A stretch of DNA of 64,000 bases from Streptomyces sp. NBC_01260 (GTDB lineage: Bacteria; Actinomycetota; Actinomycetes; Streptomycetales; Streptomycetaceae). Location of the stretch: NCBI RefSeq assembly GCF_036226405.1, contig NZ_CP108464.1, positions 3,286,001 through 3,350,000 on the forward strand. Reading direction: 5' to 3'. The notes under the pieces are model-generated. The model saw nothing but the letters and a program-made list of their open reading frames with translations, was not told where the DNA came from and did no database searches. This document shows, piece after piece, positions 17,082-27,487 of the stretch (positions within the stretch are counted from its first letter, which is position 1; the number at the start of each line of letters is the position of its first letter). The position numbers were made by a program, and so were the translations under genes.

Positions 17082-17594
17082 ATGACCATGTACGCGACGG
17101 TCGACAGCCCACTGGGCGAACTACTGCTGGTCGGCGAGCAGGCCGCGGGGCCGGCCGGCGACGCGGTCGCGCTCGTCTCGCTCTCCCTGCCGGGCCAGAA
17201 GGGCGCGGCGGTCGTCCAGGACGGCTGGAGTCGCGAGCCCGAGGCCTTCGCGGGAATCGCCGCGCAGCTGCGGGAGTACTTCGAGGGGCGGCGGACCCGC
17301 TTCGACATCGCCCTGGCGGACGGCCGGGGCACCGCATTCCAGCGCCGGGTATGGGCCGCGCTGGACGACGTCCCCTACGGGGAGACGGTGTCGTACGGGC
17401 AGATCGCCGAGCGGGTCGGTGCCTCCGGGGCGGGGGTACGGGCCGTGGGCACGGCGATCGGGCGCAATCCGCTGCTGGTCGTACGGCCGTGTCACCGGGT
17501 GATCGGCGCGGACGGGGCGCTGCGCGGCTACGCGGGCGGCCTGGAGCGCAAGGAGCGGCTTCTGGGGCTTGAGGGCGCCCTGGCGGTGAGCTGA
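17082..17594 (+). CDS. ogt: methylated-DNA--protein-cysteine methyltransferase
   Basis: 170 residues. The C-terminal domain has the active-site PCHRVIG, the helix-turn-helix VSYGQIAERVG and the AVGTAIGRNP arginine-finger segment, followed by GGLERKERLL. It transfers alkyl groups from O6-alkylguanine to its cysteine and is used once. Start at the ATG at 17082; a second ATG two codons later is possible. Its TGA overlaps the ATG of the AlkB gene by one base. Confidence 0.95.
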   Translation: MTMYATVDSPLGELLLVGEQAAGPAGDAVALVSLSLPGQKGAAVVQDGWSREPEAFAGIAAQLREYFEGRRTRFDIALADGRGTAFQRRVWAALDDVPYGETVSYGQIAERVGASGAGVRAVGTAIGRNPLLVVRPCHRVIGADGALRGYAGGLERKERLLGLEGALAVS

Positions 17595-18253
17595 TGGCCG
17601 GGCTCTTCCCCAGGCCGCGGGCACAGATCGCGCCGGGTGCCGTGCATGTCCCCGAGTGGCTGTCCGTGGAGCAGCAGCGGGAGTTGGTGACGGCCTGCCG
17701 GGAGTGGGCGCGTGGGCCCGTACCCCTGCGGCACACGGCGCTGCCGGGCGGCGGGGTGATGTCCGTACGGACCGTGTGCCTGGGGTGGCACTGGCAGCCG
17801 TACCGGTACACGCGTACGGCGGACGACGTGAACGGCGCACCGGTCGCCCCGTTTCCGGAGTGGCTCGGGGAGTTGGGGCGGGCGGCGCTGGTGGCGGCGT
17901 ACGGGCAGGAGAGCCCGGTGCGGGCGTACGCGCCGGACACCGCGCTGATCAATTTCTATGACGACGCGGCACGGATGGGCATGCACCAGGACAAGGAGGA
18001 GCGGTCCGGTGCCCCCGTGGTGTCGCTGAGCATCGGCGACACCTGTGTCTTCCGCTTCGGGAACACGGAGAACCGGGGAAGGCCCTACACGGACGTGGAG
18101 CTGGCCTCGGGGGATCTGTTCGTCTTCGGCGGGCCGTCGCGTTTCGCGTTCCACGGGGTGCCGAGGATCCGCCCGGGTACGGCCGGTCCCGCGACAGGCC
18201 TGAGCGGTGGTCGGCTCAATCTGACCCTGCGCGAGACCGGGCTGGGCGTCTGA
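17594..18253 (+). CDS. alkB: AlkB-type alpha-ketoglutarate-dependent DNA repair dioxygenase
   Basis: 219 residues. Fe(II) ligands in MHQDKEE (His, Asp) and the later FHGVPRI (His), and the 2-oxoglutarate arginine region in GGRLNLTLRETG. NFYDDAARMG is typical of AlkB. It oxidatively removes methyl groups from 1-methyladenine and 3-methylcytosine. With ogt it forms a two-gene alkylation-repair operon with a one-base overlap, so both types of alkyl damage are handled together. Confidence 0.95.
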   Translation: MAGLFPRPRAQIAPGAVHVPEWLSVEQQRELVTACREWARGPVPLRHTALPGGGVMSVRTVCLGWHWQPYRYTRTADDVNGAPVAPFPEWLGELGRAALVAAYGQESPVRAYAPDTALINFYDDAARMGMHQDKEERSGAPVVSLSIGDTCVFRFGNTENRGRPYTDVELASGDLFVFGGPSRFAFHGVPRIRPGTAGPATGLSGGRLNLTLRETGLGV

Positions 18254-18267
18254 GGAAGGGACGGGTC

Positions 18268-18540
18268 TCAGCGGCGTTCGCGGGAGTTCCCGAAGAACAG
18301 GCGGTAGATGATCAGCAGGACCAGCGATCCACCGATGGCCGCGACCCAGGTCCCCGCGTCGAAGAAGTCCTTGGAGATCGGGCGGTCCAGGAACTTCGAC
18401 GATATCCAGCCACCCAGGAAGGCGCCGACGATCCCGGTCAGGGTGGTCCCCACGAGGCCACCGGGGTCTCTGCCCGGCAGCAGAATCTTGGCGATGACGC
18501 CGGCAATCAGTCCGAGAATGATCCAGCCAATAATGGTCAT
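18268..18540 (-). CDS. GlsB/YeaQ/YmgE family stress-response membrane protein
   Basis: 90 residues with the transglycosylase-associated family pattern: three membrane segments, MTIIGWIILGLIAGVIAKIL, the PGRDPGG loop, then GIVGAFLGGWI and a final hydrophobic helix. Function poorly known; related proteins are induced by stress. The start is set at the ATG at 18540 where the family begins. Convergent with alkB, 14 bp apart. Confidence 0.9.
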   Translation of the reverse strand: MTIIGWIILGLIAGVIAKILLPGRDPGGLVGTTLTGIVGAFLGGWISSKFLDRPISKDFFDAGTWVAAIGGSLVLLIIYRLFFGNSRERR

Positions 18541-18660
18541 GCGTGCGAACCTACCCGTCACTCGGTCTTGGAATCCAAGACGTTCGTGATGGCCGGCCGG
18601 TTGCGGTCCGCGGTGCGCGAACTGCGCGTATCCCGTTGTCCCGTCCGCCGCCCGGAGCTT

Positions 18661-19053
18661 CTACCAGCCGGCGAACGGCTCGTCGGTACTGACGATCTCC
18701 TTGCCGAAGGGCATCAGCGATACGGGGATCAGCTTGAAGTTCGCGATGCCCAGCGGGATGCCGATGATCGTGATGCACAGGGCGATTCCGGTGGTGATGT
18801 GCCCCAGCGCCAGCCACCAGCCGGCGAGGACCAGCCACAGGACGTTGCCCACGCAGGAGGGTGCGCCCGCGTCCCGGCGGTCGACGACACGGTGGCCGAA
18901 GGGCCAGAGGGCGTAGACGCCGATGCGGAAGGCCGCCAGGCCGAACGGGATACCGATGATCGTGATGCACAGCAGGAGGCCCGCGACGAGGTAGCCGAGG
19001 AACATCCAGAAGCCGCACAGGACCAGCCAAATGACGTTCAGAATCGTTTTCAC
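18661..19053 (-). CDS. YccF domain membrane protein
   Basis: 130 residues with two repeats of the YccF domain, each with the [10 protein letters not shown] or [10 protein letters not shown] motif followed by a hydrophobic segment. Starts at a GTG that overlaps the htpX stop (GTGA), so the two are co-translated. The family is of unknown function. Coupling to htpX suggests a membrane-quality role, by inference. Confidence 0.9.
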   Translation of the reverse strand: MKTILNVIWLVLCGFWMFLGYLVAGLLLCITIIGIPFGLAAFRIGVYALWPFGHRVVDRRDAGAPSCVGNVLWLVLAGWWLALGHITTGIALCITIIGIPLGIANFKLIPVSLMPFGKEIVSTDEPFAGW

Positions 19054-19913
19054 GGGCGATGACCTGCCATCTGCTCGAGTCGGGCAATACGCTCCGCCAT
19101 CGGCGGATGTGTCGAGAACATCTTGGACACACCCTGCCCCGGGCGGAAGGGATTCGCGATCATCATGTGGCTCGCGGTCTCGATCCTCGGCTCGGGCGGC
19201 AGGGGAAGCTGCTTCGTGCCGGCCTCCAGCTTCCGCAGGGCGCTCGCCAGGGCGAGCGGGTCACCGGTCAGCTGGGCGCCCGAGGCGTCCGCCTCGTACT
19301 CGCGGGAACGGCTGACGGCCAACTGGATGACGGAGGCGGCGAGCGGACCCAGGATCATGATCAGCAACATGCCGAGGATGCCGGGGCCCTCGTCGTCGTT
19401 GGAGCGGCCGACCGGGATCAGCCAGGCGAAGTTGACCAGGAACATGATGACGGAGGCGAGGGCTCCGGCGACGGACGAGATCAGGATGTCTCGGTTGTAG
19501 ACATGGCTGAGCTCATGGCCGAGGACGCCGCGCAGCTCGCGTTCGTCCAGGATCTGGAGGATGCCATCGGTGCAGCAGACCGCGGCGTTGCGCGGGTTGC
19601 GGCCGGTCGCGAAGGCGTTGGGGGCCTGCGTCGGGGAGATGTAGAGCCGTGGCATGGGCTGGCGGGCGGCGGTGGAGAGCTCGCGGACCATGCGGTAGAG
19701 CTGGGGCGCCTCGAACTCGCTCACCGGGCGGGCGCGCATGGCGCGCAGCGCCAGCTTGTCGCTGTTCCAGTACGCGTAGGCATTGGTGCCGACAGCTACC
19801 ACGAGCGCGACGATCAGGCCGGTACGTCCGAAGAAGCTGCCGATGACGATGATGAGTGCGGACAGGCCCCCGAGGAGTACGGCGGTTCTCAGCCCGTTGT
19901 GCCGGCGGTGCAC
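19050..19913 (-). CDS. htpX: HtpX-family membrane zinc metalloprotease
   Basis: 287 residues. Two N-terminal membrane segments (about 10-50), the zinc motif HELSH near residue 140, another hydrophobic pair and the third ligand region ExxADxxG ([11 protein letters not shown]), ending with the [10 protein letters not shown] motif. Cleaves damaged membrane proteins. The GTG at 19913 is preferred because GGAGGG lies six bases upstream; longer open frame upstream lacks this. Confidence 0.93.
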   Translation of the reverse strand: MHRRHNGLRTAVLLGGLSALIIVIGSFFGRTGLIVALVVAVGTNAYAYWNSDKLALRAMRARPVSEFEAPQLYRMVRELSTAARQPMPRLYISPTQAPNAFATGRNPRNAAVCCTDGILQILDERELRGVLGHELSHVYNRDILISSVAGALASVIMFLVNFAWLIPVGRSNDDEGPGILGMLLIMILGPLAASVIQLAVSRSREYEADASGAQLTGDPLALASALRKLEAGTKQLPLPPEPRIETASHMMIANPFRPGQGVSKMFSTHPPMAERIARLEQMAGHRP

Positions 19914-20110
19914 GGTACGCCCTCCAAATGGTGCAAGCAGGGGAACCCTTTGCTTGGTGGTGCTCCACTGCCCAGTGGAGCCTCCCGTACTGGTCAACGC
20001 CAGGCGAGGAGAGCTAGTTCCCTTGTGCTTACGGCCGCGGGGCCCGGCCGGCTCCGGCTGTTCGCGCCGGAGCGGGCCGTAGGCCGTACGGGTGGAGGTG
20101 TGCGTCCGGG

Positions 20111-20575
20111 TCAGCGCTGGACGGGGAGTTTCGCGAGCGCCAGGGCCTCGGGGTCGGGCTCGACCTCGCTGGTGCAGTGGGCGCAGCGGGAGGCCACGGC
20201 CGGGATCTCCGTGTAGCAGCGGGGGCAGTCGCGCAGGGCTGCCTTGATGTCGGCCTGCTCCTCGTCCTTCTTGGCCGTGAAGCGGTTCTGGACCTTGGCC
20301 ATGGGCACGACGACACAGAAGTAGAGGACCGCGGCGGTGATGAGGAAGGCAATCGCGGCGCTGACGAAGAGTCCGTAGGGGAACGTCACACCGTCGAACT
20401 TGAACTCGGCCTTGCTGAAGTCGCCGGTGCCGCGGGTGATGATGCCGATCAGCGGCACGATGAACGCGTTGCTGAACCCGGTGACGACTGCGGTGAACGC
20501 GGCTCCGACGGCGAGGCCGATCGCCATGGAGATCACGTTTCCGCGCAGGATGAAGTCCTTGAACCCGTTCAGCAC
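20111..20575 (-). CDS. mscL: large-conductance mechanosensitive channel MscL with zinc-ribbon tail
   Basis: 154 residues. The first 105 are a typical Msc[25 protein letters not shown] pore helix region in part (residues 5-30), periplasmic loop and second helix (about 75-95). The usual cytoplasmic helix is followed by an extra part with two cysteine pairs (CPRC and CAHC), a zinc ribbon not found in classical MscL. It opens on membrane tension to release solutes. Monocistronic. Confidence 0.92.
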   Translation of the reverse strand: MLNGFKDFILRGNVISMAIGLAVGAAFTAVVTGFSNAFIVPLIGIITRGTGDFSKAEFKFDGVTFPYGLFVSAAIAFLITAAVLYFCVVVPMAKVQNRFTAKKDEEQADIKAALRDCPRCYTEIPAVASRCAHCTSEVEPDPEALALAKLPVQR

Positions 20576-20708
20576 TGCTCTAGCTCCTCTGTGATGTCAA
20601 CGCCGAGTGCGTCATGTGCGGGCATGACCCTGCCCTGTGCGGGCTGCCGGGGGCAAGCCGATCTTGAAGCCGTCGGAACAAGCGTCGGAACAGCCGCCGG
20701 AACTGGTG

Positions 20709-22232
20709 TCAGAACAGGTTGACGGCGGCGAACCTGAGGACGGTCTGGGGAGCGCCCGAGAGGGCGATACCGGCAGCGGCGGTGAGGACGATCGCGGCGG
20801 TCAGCGGGGCCGGGGTCCGGTGCCGGGTGGTGGGCCGCGGCTGCTCCGTACCGTCTTCCGCGGGACCGCGGAACAGGGCGGCGGTCCACTGGAGGTAGTA
20901 GTAGAGCGCGATCACGACGTTGACGGCCATGACGACGGCGAGCCAGCCGAGTCCGGCGTCGACGGCCGAGGAGAAGACGGTGACCTTGGCGAAGAGGCCG
21001 ATGATGCCCGGTGGCAGTCCGGCCAGGCAGAGCAGGAAGAAGCCCATCGTGAGGGCGGCCAGGGGGCGGGTGGCGTAGAGGTTGCGGTAGTCGGCGATGC
21101 GGTTGTGCGGGTGGGTGCGGGCGACCAGGGCGGCCACCGCGAAGGCGCCGAGGTTCACGACGGCGTACATCAGGGCGTACGCGACGGTGGAGCCGATCTG
21201 CCGGTCCCCGGCGTACGCGGCTGCGGCGATCGGCACCAGGAGGTAGCCGGCCTGGGCGACGGACGACCAGGCGAGGAGGCGTACGGCGCTGCGGGCGCGG
21301 GTGGCGCTCTGGCGCAGCGCGGCGACGTTGCCGATGGTCATGGTGAGCGCGGCGAGGACGGCGAGGGCGGGGCCCCAGACGTCCGCGTAGGAGGGGAACG
21401 CGACCACGGTGACGAGGATGAGGCCGGAGAAGCCGACCGCCTTGCCGACGACCGAGAGGTAGGCGGCGATCGGCAGGGGTGCGCCGACGTAGGTGTCGGG
21501 CACCCAGAAGTGGAAGGGCGCGGCGGCCGTCTTGAAGGCGAAGCCGACGAGGGTGAGGGCGACGCCCGCCTGGGCGAGGACGGAGAGCTGTCCGGGGACG
21601 TCGTCGAGGCGGCCGGCGATCTCCGTGAGGTGGAGGGTGCCGGTCGCCGCGTAGACGAAGCTGACGCCGAGGAGCATCACGGTGGTCGCGACGACGGAGG
21701 ACAGGAAGAACTTCAGCGCGGCCTCGGAGGAGCGCCGGTCGCCGCGCTTGATGCCGACGAGGGCGAACGCGGGCAGCGAGGCGACTTCGAGGGCGACGAC
21801 GAGGGTGGCGAGGTCGCGGGCCGCGGGCAGCAGCGCGGCGCCCGCGGCGGAGGACAGCAGCAGGAACCAGAACTCGCCGGCCGGGAGCTTGCGGGTGTCG
21901 CCGATCGAGAGCAGCGCGGTGAGCAGGGCTCCGCCGAGTACGAGGACCTGGATGATGAGGGCGAAGTGGTCGGCGGTGTAGCTGCAGGCGCGGGTGCCGG
22001 TGGTGAGGCAGAAGGTGGAGCGGTCGCCGTCGCGCAGCGGGATGAGGAGGGCGAGGGCGGCGACGAGTCCGGCGACGGCCCCGTAGCCGAGGAGCGGTTT
22101 GCGTGCCCGGGGTACGAAGAGGTCGGCGACCAGGACGACGAGGGCGACGGCCGCGACGGTGACCGGGGGCGCGATGGCGAGCCAGTCGACGGACTGGACG
22201 AGGCTGGTGGTGCTCTCGGCCGCTGTGGTCAC
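20709..22232 (-). CDS. nuoN: NADH-quinone oxidoreductase subunit N (second cluster)
   Basis: 507 residues, about 14 membrane helices of the antiporter-like family. The core with conserved Lys in FAFKTAAAPFHFWVPD and the GLPPGIIGLFAKV motif are clear. GTG start with AGGAGG six bases upstream, overlapping the nuoM stop (GTGA). Last gene of the second nuo cluster. Proton-pumping subunit of complex I. Confidence 0.95.
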   Translation of the reverse strand: MTTAAESTTSLVQSVDWLAIAPPVTVAAVALVVLVADLFVPRARKPLLGYGAVAGLVAALALLIPLRDGDRSTFCLTTGTRACSYTADHFALIIQVLVLGGALLTALLSIGDTRKLPAGEFWFLLLSSAAGAALLPAARDLATLVVALEVASLPAFALVGIKRGDRRSSEAALKFFLSSVVATTVMLLGVSFVYAATGTLHLTEIAGRLDDVPGQLSVLAQAGVALTLVGFAFKTAAAPFHFWVPDTYVGAPLPIAAYLSVVGKAVGFSGLILVTVVAFPSYADVWGPALAVLAALTMTIGNVAALRQSATRARSAVRLLAWSSVAQAGYLLVPIAAAAYAGDRQIGSTVAYALMYAVVNLGAFAVAALVARTHPHNRIADYRNLYATRPLAALTMGFFLLCLAGLPPGIIGLFAKVTVFSSAVDAGLGWLAVVMAVNVVIALYYYLQWTAALFRGPAEDGTEQPRPTTRHRTPAPLTAAIVLTAAAGIALSGAPQTVLRFAAVNLF

Positions 22233-23803
22233 GACTTGCCTCCTGCGAGGAGCTTCTGCACGGCCGGGTCGGTGAGGCCGAGGAGGACGGCGGGCCACAG
22301 TCCGGCCAGGACGGTGAGGGCGGCGAGGGGGGTCCAGGCGGCGAACTCGTGGTGCTGGATGTCGGGGATGCGGCGCGGTACCTCGGGCTTGGCGCCCATG
22401 CAGACACGGCGTACCAGGATGAGCATGTACGCGGCGGTGAGCAGGGTGCCGAACGCGGCGACCGACATGAAGGTCAGGAAGGCGGGCCGGCTCAGGCCGT
22501 CGGCCGGGTCGAAGGCGCCGAACAGCGCGAGCATCTCGCCCCAGAACCCGGCGAGGCCGGGCAGGCCCAGGGAGGCGATCGCGGTGAACGCGAGGAGGCC
22601 GCCGAGGCGGGGCGCGCTGCCGTAGAGCGCGGCGCCGGTGGCGCCGGAGAGGGTGTCGAGGTCGGCGGTGCCGTACCGGTCCTTGACCGCGCCGACCAGG
22701 AAGAACAGCAGGCCGGTGATGAGCCCGTGGGCGATGTTGGCGAAGAGCGCGCCGTTGACGCCGGTGGGGGTCATGCTCGCGATGCCGAGGAGTACGAAGC
22801 CCATGTGGCCGACGGAGGAGTACGCGATCAGGCGCTTCAGGTCGCCCTTGGCGCCGGGCCGGACGAGGGCCAGGCAGGCGAGCGATCCGTAGATGATGCC
22901 GGCGACCGCGAAGGCGGCGAGGTACGGCGCGAAGGTGTGCATGCCGTCGGGGGCGATCGGGAGCAGGATCCGGACGAATCCGTACGTGCCCATCTTCAGC
23001 AGGACGCCCGCGAGCAGGACCGAGCCGACCGTGGGGGCGGCCGTGTGGGCGTCCGGGAGCCAGCTGTGCAGCGGCCACATCGGAGTCTTGACCGCGAGTC
23101 CGATCCCGATCGCGAGAACGGCGATGACCTGCACGGACGAGGTGAGGCCGCGGCCGTTGTCAGTGGCGAGTGCCACCATGTCGAAGGTGCCGCTCTTCAG
23201 TCCGATGAGGAGCAGGCCCAGCAGCATGACGACCGAGCCGAGCAGTGTGTAGAGGATGAACTTCCAGGCGGCCGCCTGCTTCTGCGCACCGCCCCAGCGG
23301 GCGATGAGGAAGTACATCGGGATGAGCACCATCTCGAACGCCAGGAAGAACAGCAGCAGATCGAGGACGGCGAAGGTCGCGAGGGTGCCGGACTCCAGGA
23401 CGAGGATCAGTGCGACGAACGCCTTCGGGGAGGGGCCCGCGGGCAGCTTGAAGTAGCTGTGGAGCGCGCAGAGGAAGGTCAGCAGCGCGGTCAGTACGAG
23501 GAGGGGGAGCGAGATGCCGTCGATGCCGAGATGGATGCGGACGCCGAGCGCCGGGATCCAGCTGATGTCGGTGGTGGCCTGCATCTTCGACGGGTGGTCG
23601 TGGTCGAAGCCGACGGCCAGCACGATCGCGGCGATGAGGATCACGCCGGTGACGGTCACCCCGTGGCGGAGCACGGCCTGGTCGGGGTTCCTGCCCTTCA
23701 GTCCGGGCGGGGCCGGGAGCAGGGCCGCGACGGCTCCGAGGAGCGGGACGACGACGATGAACGCCAGAAGGAACTGCATCACGGATGGGCTGATATCGAA
23801 CAC
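22229..23803 (-). CDS. nuoM: NADH-quinone oxidoreductase subunit M (second cluster)
   Basis: 524 residues, about 14 membrane helices. Conserved LGIDGISLPLLVLT, the KTPMWPLHSWLPDAHTAAP motif with pumping Lys, and SVGHMGF are visible. Proton-pumping antiporter-like subunit. An alternative start is the Met at residue 9. It lies three bases from nuoL's stop and overlaps nuoN by four. Confidence 0.95.
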   Translation of the reverse strand: MFDISPSVMQFLLAFIVVVPLLGAVAALLPAPPGLKGRNPDQAVLRHGVTVTGVILIAAIVLAVGFDHDHPSKMQATTDISWIPALGVRIHLGIDGISLPLLVLTALLTFLCALHSYFKLPAGPSPKAFVALILVLESGTLATFAVLDLLLFFLAFEMVLIPMYFLIARWGGAQKQAAAWKFILYTLLGSVVMLLGLLLIGLKSGTFDMVALATDNGRGLTSSVQVIAVLAIGIGLAVKTPMWPLHSWLPDAHTAAPTVGSVLLAGVLLKMGTYGFVRILLPIAPDGMHTFAPYLAAFAVAGIIYGSLACLALVRPGAKGDLKRLIAYSSVGHMGFVLLGIASMTPTGVNGALFANIAHGLITGLLFFLVGAVKDRYGTADLDTLSGATGAALYGSAPRLGGLLAFTAIASLGLPGLAGFWGEMLALFGAFDPADGLSRPAFLTFMSVAAFGTLLTAAYMLILVRRVCMGAKPEVPRRIPDIQHHEFAAWTPLAALTVLAGLWPAVLLGLTDPAVQKLLAGGKS

Positions 23804-23806
23804 GGC

Positions 23807-25807
23807 TCACGACCCGGCGTTGACGTTGGCGAAGACGACGGCGGCGACCGCCAGGACCAGGGAACCGGCGAGCAGTGCGCTGAGGTAGGTCTGCACATTG
23901 CCGGTCTGGGCACGGCGGACGGCGGTGCCGAGCCAGCGTGCGCCGGTGGCGGAGCCGCGTACGTAGGTGTCGACGACCTCGCGGTCCAGGAAGCGGACGA
24001 GGCTCGCCGCGGCCTGGGCGGGGCGGACGAACAGCGCCGCGTAGACGGCGTCCAGGTGGAAGCCGGCGGCCGCGTGGCGGTGGAGCGGGCCGAGCAGCAG
24101 CCGGCCGGGGTCGGCCGGGTCGGGTGCGTCACCGGCGTCTCCGTAGGCGGCGGTGTGACTCTCCATGGCCTCGACCTCGACGAGGGCGGGTTCCGCTTCG
24201 GGGTGGGCGACGACGGAACCCATGGGGGTCCGGGCGGCCAGTGCCGTGGTGTGGCGCCAGGCCCCGTAGGTGACCAGGCCGCCGACGAGGCCGACGCCGG
24301 TGGAGAGGACGGCGGTGGTCAGCGACGGGGTGAGGCTGTGGCCGTCGAACCAGTCGCCGATCACGCCGACGGTGAGTCCGAAGGCGATGGTGGGGACGGC
24401 CAGGACCCAGAGGACCGAGGTCATGGCGACCGGCTGCCTGCCGTGGTCGGGGACCTCTGCGCCGCGGCCCCGGAAGGCGAGCAGCCAGAGACGGGTGGCG
24501 TACGCGGCGGTGAGGACGGCGGCCAGGAGCCCGGCGACGAGGACGGTCCAGCCGGCGGCGGCCGGGGCGACGTGGCGGTCGCCGAGGGCGGTGTGCTCGG
24601 CGGCGACGAGGACGGCTTCCTTGGAGAAGAAGCCGGCGAACGGCGGGATGGCGGCCAGCGCGAGGAGCGCGACGGTCATCGTCCAGTAGGCGTCGGGGAT
24701 GCGCTTGGCCAGGCCGCCCATGCGGGACATGGCGGCCAGCGAGTTGGTGCCGGCGGCGTGGATGACGACGCCCGCGGCGAGGAAGAGGACGGCTTTGAAC
24801 GCACCGTGCGAGAGGAGGTGGAAGACGGCGGCGCCCCGGTCGCCGACGGCCAGGGCGCCGGACATGTAGCCGAGCTGGCCGATCGTGGAGTAGGCGAGGA
24901 CGCGCTTGATGTCGTCCTGGGCGAGGGCGGCGAATCCGGAGCCGATCATCGTGACGGCGGCCATGACGGCGAGGACGACGAGGGCGGCGCCCGAAGCGGC
25001 GAAGACGGGGAGCAGCCGGGCCACGAAGTAGATGCCGGCGGCGACCATCGTCGCGGCGTGGATCAGCGCGGAGACGGGGGTGGGTCCGGCCATCGCGTCG
25101 GGCAGCCAGGTGTGCAGGGGGAACTGCGCGGACTTGCCCGCGACACCGGCGAGGAGCAGCAGGGCGATCGCGGTGGGGTGGTCGAGGCCACCGTGGGCGA
25201 CGGAACCCAGGATGCCGGTGATGCGGAAGGTGCCCGTGTCGGCGGCGAGGGCGAACAGGCCGATGAGGAAGGGAACGTCGCCGAGCTTGGTGACCAGGAA
25301 GGCCTTGAGGGAGGCCGCGCGGGCCTCGGGCGTCTCCCAGTAGTGGCCGACCAGGAAGTACGAGCAGATGCCCATGATCTCCCAGCCGACCAGGAGCACC
25401 ATCAGGTCGCCGGAGTAGACGACGAGCAGCATCGCGGAGGTGAAGAGGGAGACGAGAGCCGCGTAGGAGGGGTAGCGGGGGTCGTCGCGCAGGTAGGCGG
25501 TCGAGTAGATCTGCACGCAGCTCGCCACGAGGGCGACCAGGACCGCGACCAGGACCGCGAAGCCGTCGAGGTGCAGGGCGAGGTCGACCGGGACCGAGCC
25601 GGTGGGGGTGAGCTGGGTCGAGGCGTCGATGGCCCGGCCGCCGCCCTGGCGGGCCGCGACGACGGCCGCGATGACGAGGGAGGCGAGGGAGGGCAGTACC
25701 GCGAGCGGGCGGACGAAGCCCGGCGCGCTGCGTCCGAGCAGGAGTCCGGCCGCAGCTCCCAGGAACGGGAGGAGGGGGACGAGGACGGCGAGGGTCGTGG
25801 TGGTCAC
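23807..25807 (-). CDS. nuoL: NADH-quinone oxidoreductase subunit L (second cluster)
   Basis: 666 residues with about 16 membrane helices plus the C-terminal lateral helix region. Motifs: [20 protein letters not shown] with pumping Lys, and [11 protein letters not shown]. The distal antiporter-like subunit of complex I. GTG start overlapping the nuoK stop. A loop of about residues 540-580 rich in Asp/Ala/Pro precedes the last helices. Confidence 0.95.
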   Translation of the reverse strand: MTTTTLAVLVPLLPFLGAAAGLLLGRSAPGFVRPLAVLPSLASLVIAAVVAARQGGGRAIDASTQLTPTGSVPVDLALHLDGFAVLVAVLVALVASCVQIYSTAYLRDDPRYPSYAALVSLFTSAMLLVVYSGDLMVLLVGWEIMGICSYFLVGHYWETPEARAASLKAFLVTKLGDVPFLIGLFALAADTGTFRITGILGSVAHGGLDHPTAIALLLLAGVAGKSAQFPLHTWLPDAMAGPTPVSALIHAATMVAAGIYFVARLLPVFAASGAALVVLAVMAAVTMIGSGFAALAQDDIKRVLAYSTIGQLGYMSGALAVGDRGAAVFHLLSHGAFKAVLFLAAGVVIHAAGTNSLAAMSRMGGLAKRIPDAYWTMTVALLALAAIPPFAGFFSKEAVLVAAEHTALGDRHVAPAAAGWTVLVAGLLAAVLTAAYATRLWLLAFRGRGAEVPDHGRQPVAMTSVLWVLAVPTIAFGLTVGVIGDWFDGHSLTPSLTTAVLSTGVGLVGGLVTYGAWRHTTALAARTPMGSVVAHPEAEPALVEVEAMESHTAAYGDAGDAPDPADPGRLLLGPLHRHAAAGFHLDAVYAALFVRPAQAAASLVRFLDREVVDTYVRGSATGARWLGTAVRRAQTGNVQTYLSALLAGSLVLAVAAVVFANVNAGS

Positions 25808-26256
25808 GGGGTGGCCTCTGCCTTCTTTGCCTTCCCTGCCGAAGCAGTGGCCTGGTCTTCGGTGCCGGTGCCGGTGCCGGTGCCGGAGGCAGTGGCTGTG
25901 CCGTCGCCGTCGTCGCTGTCGTCGCCGTCCGGGACCGTCTCGGCCTCGTCGGTCTCGGCGGTGTCGCGGAGGCGGTCGACGTCGGAGCTGCCGCGGTTGC
26001 GGTACACGGCGAGGACGATGGCCAGACCGATACCGATCTCCGCCGCCGCGATGGCGATGGTGAACAGGGTGAGGGCCTGGCCGGAGTGCAGGGCGTCGCG
26101 GAGCCAGACGTCGAAGGCGACCAGGTTGAGGTTGACGGCGTTGAGCATCAGCTCGACGGACATCAGGACCAGGATCGCGTTGCGGCGCGCGAGCACTCCG
26201 TAGAGCCCGGTGCAGAAGAGGAGGACGGCGAGCACGGCGGGATAGGCGAGGTGCAT
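25804..26256 (-). CDS. nuoK: NADH-quinone oxidoreductase subunit K with extended tail (second cluster)
   Basis: 150 residues. The first 100 are the normal three-helix NuoK with [14 protein letters not shown] and its buried Glu residues, and [11 protein letters not shown]. An extra 50 residues are Asp/Thr/Gly-rich and ends Lys-rich, probably disordered. ATG overlaps the nuoJ stop (TGATG). The family is normally about 100 residues, so the tail is unusual. Confidence 0.93.
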   Translation of the reverse strand: MHLAYPAVLAVLLFCTGLYGVLARRNAILVLMSVELMLNAVNLNLVAFDVWLRDALHSGQALTLFTIAIAAAEIGIGLAIVLAVYRNRGSSDVDRLRDTAETDEAETVPDGDDSDDGDGTATASGTGTGTGTEDQATASAGKAKKAEATP

Positions 26257-26858
26257 CAGCTCTTGTCCTCTCGGCCCTTGCGGGACAGGACGATCGCGCC
26301 GACGAGGGCGGCGAGCAGGAGAACGGAGAGCGCTTCGAAGGGGAGCACCCAGTGCCGGAAGAGGAAGGCGCCGGTGGCTTCGGTGGACCCCTGGGCCGGG
26401 CCGTCCAGCTCGATCCAGGTGGTGCGGAAGGCGTCCACGACGACCCAGACGAGGGTGCCGGCGGCGGCGACGGCCACCGCGAGGGCGGCCCAGCGGTTCT
26501 CCGAATCGGCGTCCGGTGAGCGGCCGATGGGGGCCCTGGTGAGCATCAGGCCGAACAGCAGGAGGACGACGACGGAACCGACGTAGATCAGTACCTGCAC
26601 CCAGGCGATGAACTCGGCCGTGAGCAGGAGGTACTCGACGGCGAGGCCGCCGAGCGCCACGATCAGCCAGAGGGCCGCGTGCACCAGCTGCCTGGTCGTG
26701 ACGGTGACGAGGGCCGCGCCGAGGGTGGCGATCCCGACCAGGACGAAGGCGATCTCGATACCGGTCGGGGAGAGGAAGCCGGGGTGGCTCTCGTTGACGG
26801 TGATGACGGGGCCGGAGGCGGCGCCGAGGGTGGCGGCGGTTGCGGCTGCGGTGATCAC
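26256..26858 (-). CDS. nuoJ: NADH-quinone oxidoreductase subunit J (second cluster)
   Basis: 200 residues, five membrane helices, with the conserved [20 protein letters not shown] segment containing the pi-bulge helix. Membrane-arm subunit next to NuoK. Its start overlaps the nuoI stop by four bases. Confidence 0.93.
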   Translation of the reverse strand: MITAAATAATLGAASGPVITVNESHPGFLSPTGIEIAFVLVGIATLGAALVTVTTRQLVHAALWLIVALGGLAVEYLLLTAEFIAWVQVLIYVGSVVVLLLFGLMLTRAPIGRSPDADSENRWAALAVAVAAAGTLVWVVVDAFRTTWIELDGPAQGSTEATGAFLFRHWVLPFEALSVLLLAALVGAIVLSRKGREDKS

Positions 26859-27487
26859 GTCTGGCCCTCCTCATCCGTCGAGGTGGGATCGGTCGGGAGA
26901 GGATCAGTCGGGGCAGGGTCCGTCGGGGCAGGTGGGGTGGCCGCGGCGGCGGCCTCCTGCTCGCGCTGGGTCCGGAGCTTCTCCGCCGTCTTGCGGGCGG
27001 CGGCGATCTCCTTCGGCTCCTCGGCCGCCGGATCGAGCGCCGGCGGCTCCGGCACCGTCCACATCCAGTCGCGGAGCTTGTCGCGCTCGTGGGTGAGTTC
27101 GAGGATGTCGGTCTCCGCGTACTCGAACTCCGGCGACCAGAAGAGCGCGTCGAACGGGCACACCTCGATGCAGATCCCGCAGTACATGCAGAGCGAGAAG
27201 TCGATGGCGAAGCGGTCCAGCACATTGCGGCTCCGCTCGCGTCCGCCCGGGGCCGCGGCGGGCACCGTCTCCTTGTGGGAGTCGATGTAGATGCACCAGT
27301 CGGGGCACTCACGGGCGCAGAGCATGCAGACCGTGCAGTTCTCCTCGAACAGCGCGATGACGCCGCGGGAGCGGGGAGGCAGTTCGGGCTGCACGTCCGG
27401 GTACTGGGCGGTGACGGTCTTCTTCGTCATCGTCCGCAGGGTGACGGCGAGGCCCTTGGCCAGTCCTGCGCCAGGGATCGGGGGCAC
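26855..27487 (-). CDS. nuoI: NADH-quinone oxidoreductase subunit I, 2[4Fe-4S] (second cluster)
   Basis: 210 residues. Two ferredoxin motifs, [12 protein letters not shown] and [12 protein letters not shown], hold two 4Fe-4S clusters that pass electrons to NuoB. The last 65 residues form an Ala/Pro/Thr-rich tail with a PTDP repeat. GTG start overlapping the nuoH stop by one base (TAGTG). The subunit sits between the electron input and the quinone site, so it could accept electrons from ferredoxin. Confidence 0.93.
   Translation of the reverse strand: MPPIPGAGLAKGLAVTLRTMTKKTVTAQYPDVQPELPPRSRGVIALFEENCTVCMLCARECPDWCIYIDSHKETVPAAAPGGRERSRNVLDRFAIDFSLCMYCGICIEVCPFDALFWSPEFEYAETDILELTHERDKLRDWMWTVPEPPALDPAAEEPKEIAAARKTAEKLRTQREQEAAAAATPPAPTDPAPTDPLPTDPTSTDEEGQT

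Noticed and set aside
22349..26203. Very long open frame on the plus strand opposite nuoL/nuoM
   Set aside because: It is antisense to clear complex I genes, is rich in Glu/Gly/Asp/Arg as expected of reversed high-GC code, and has no domain.
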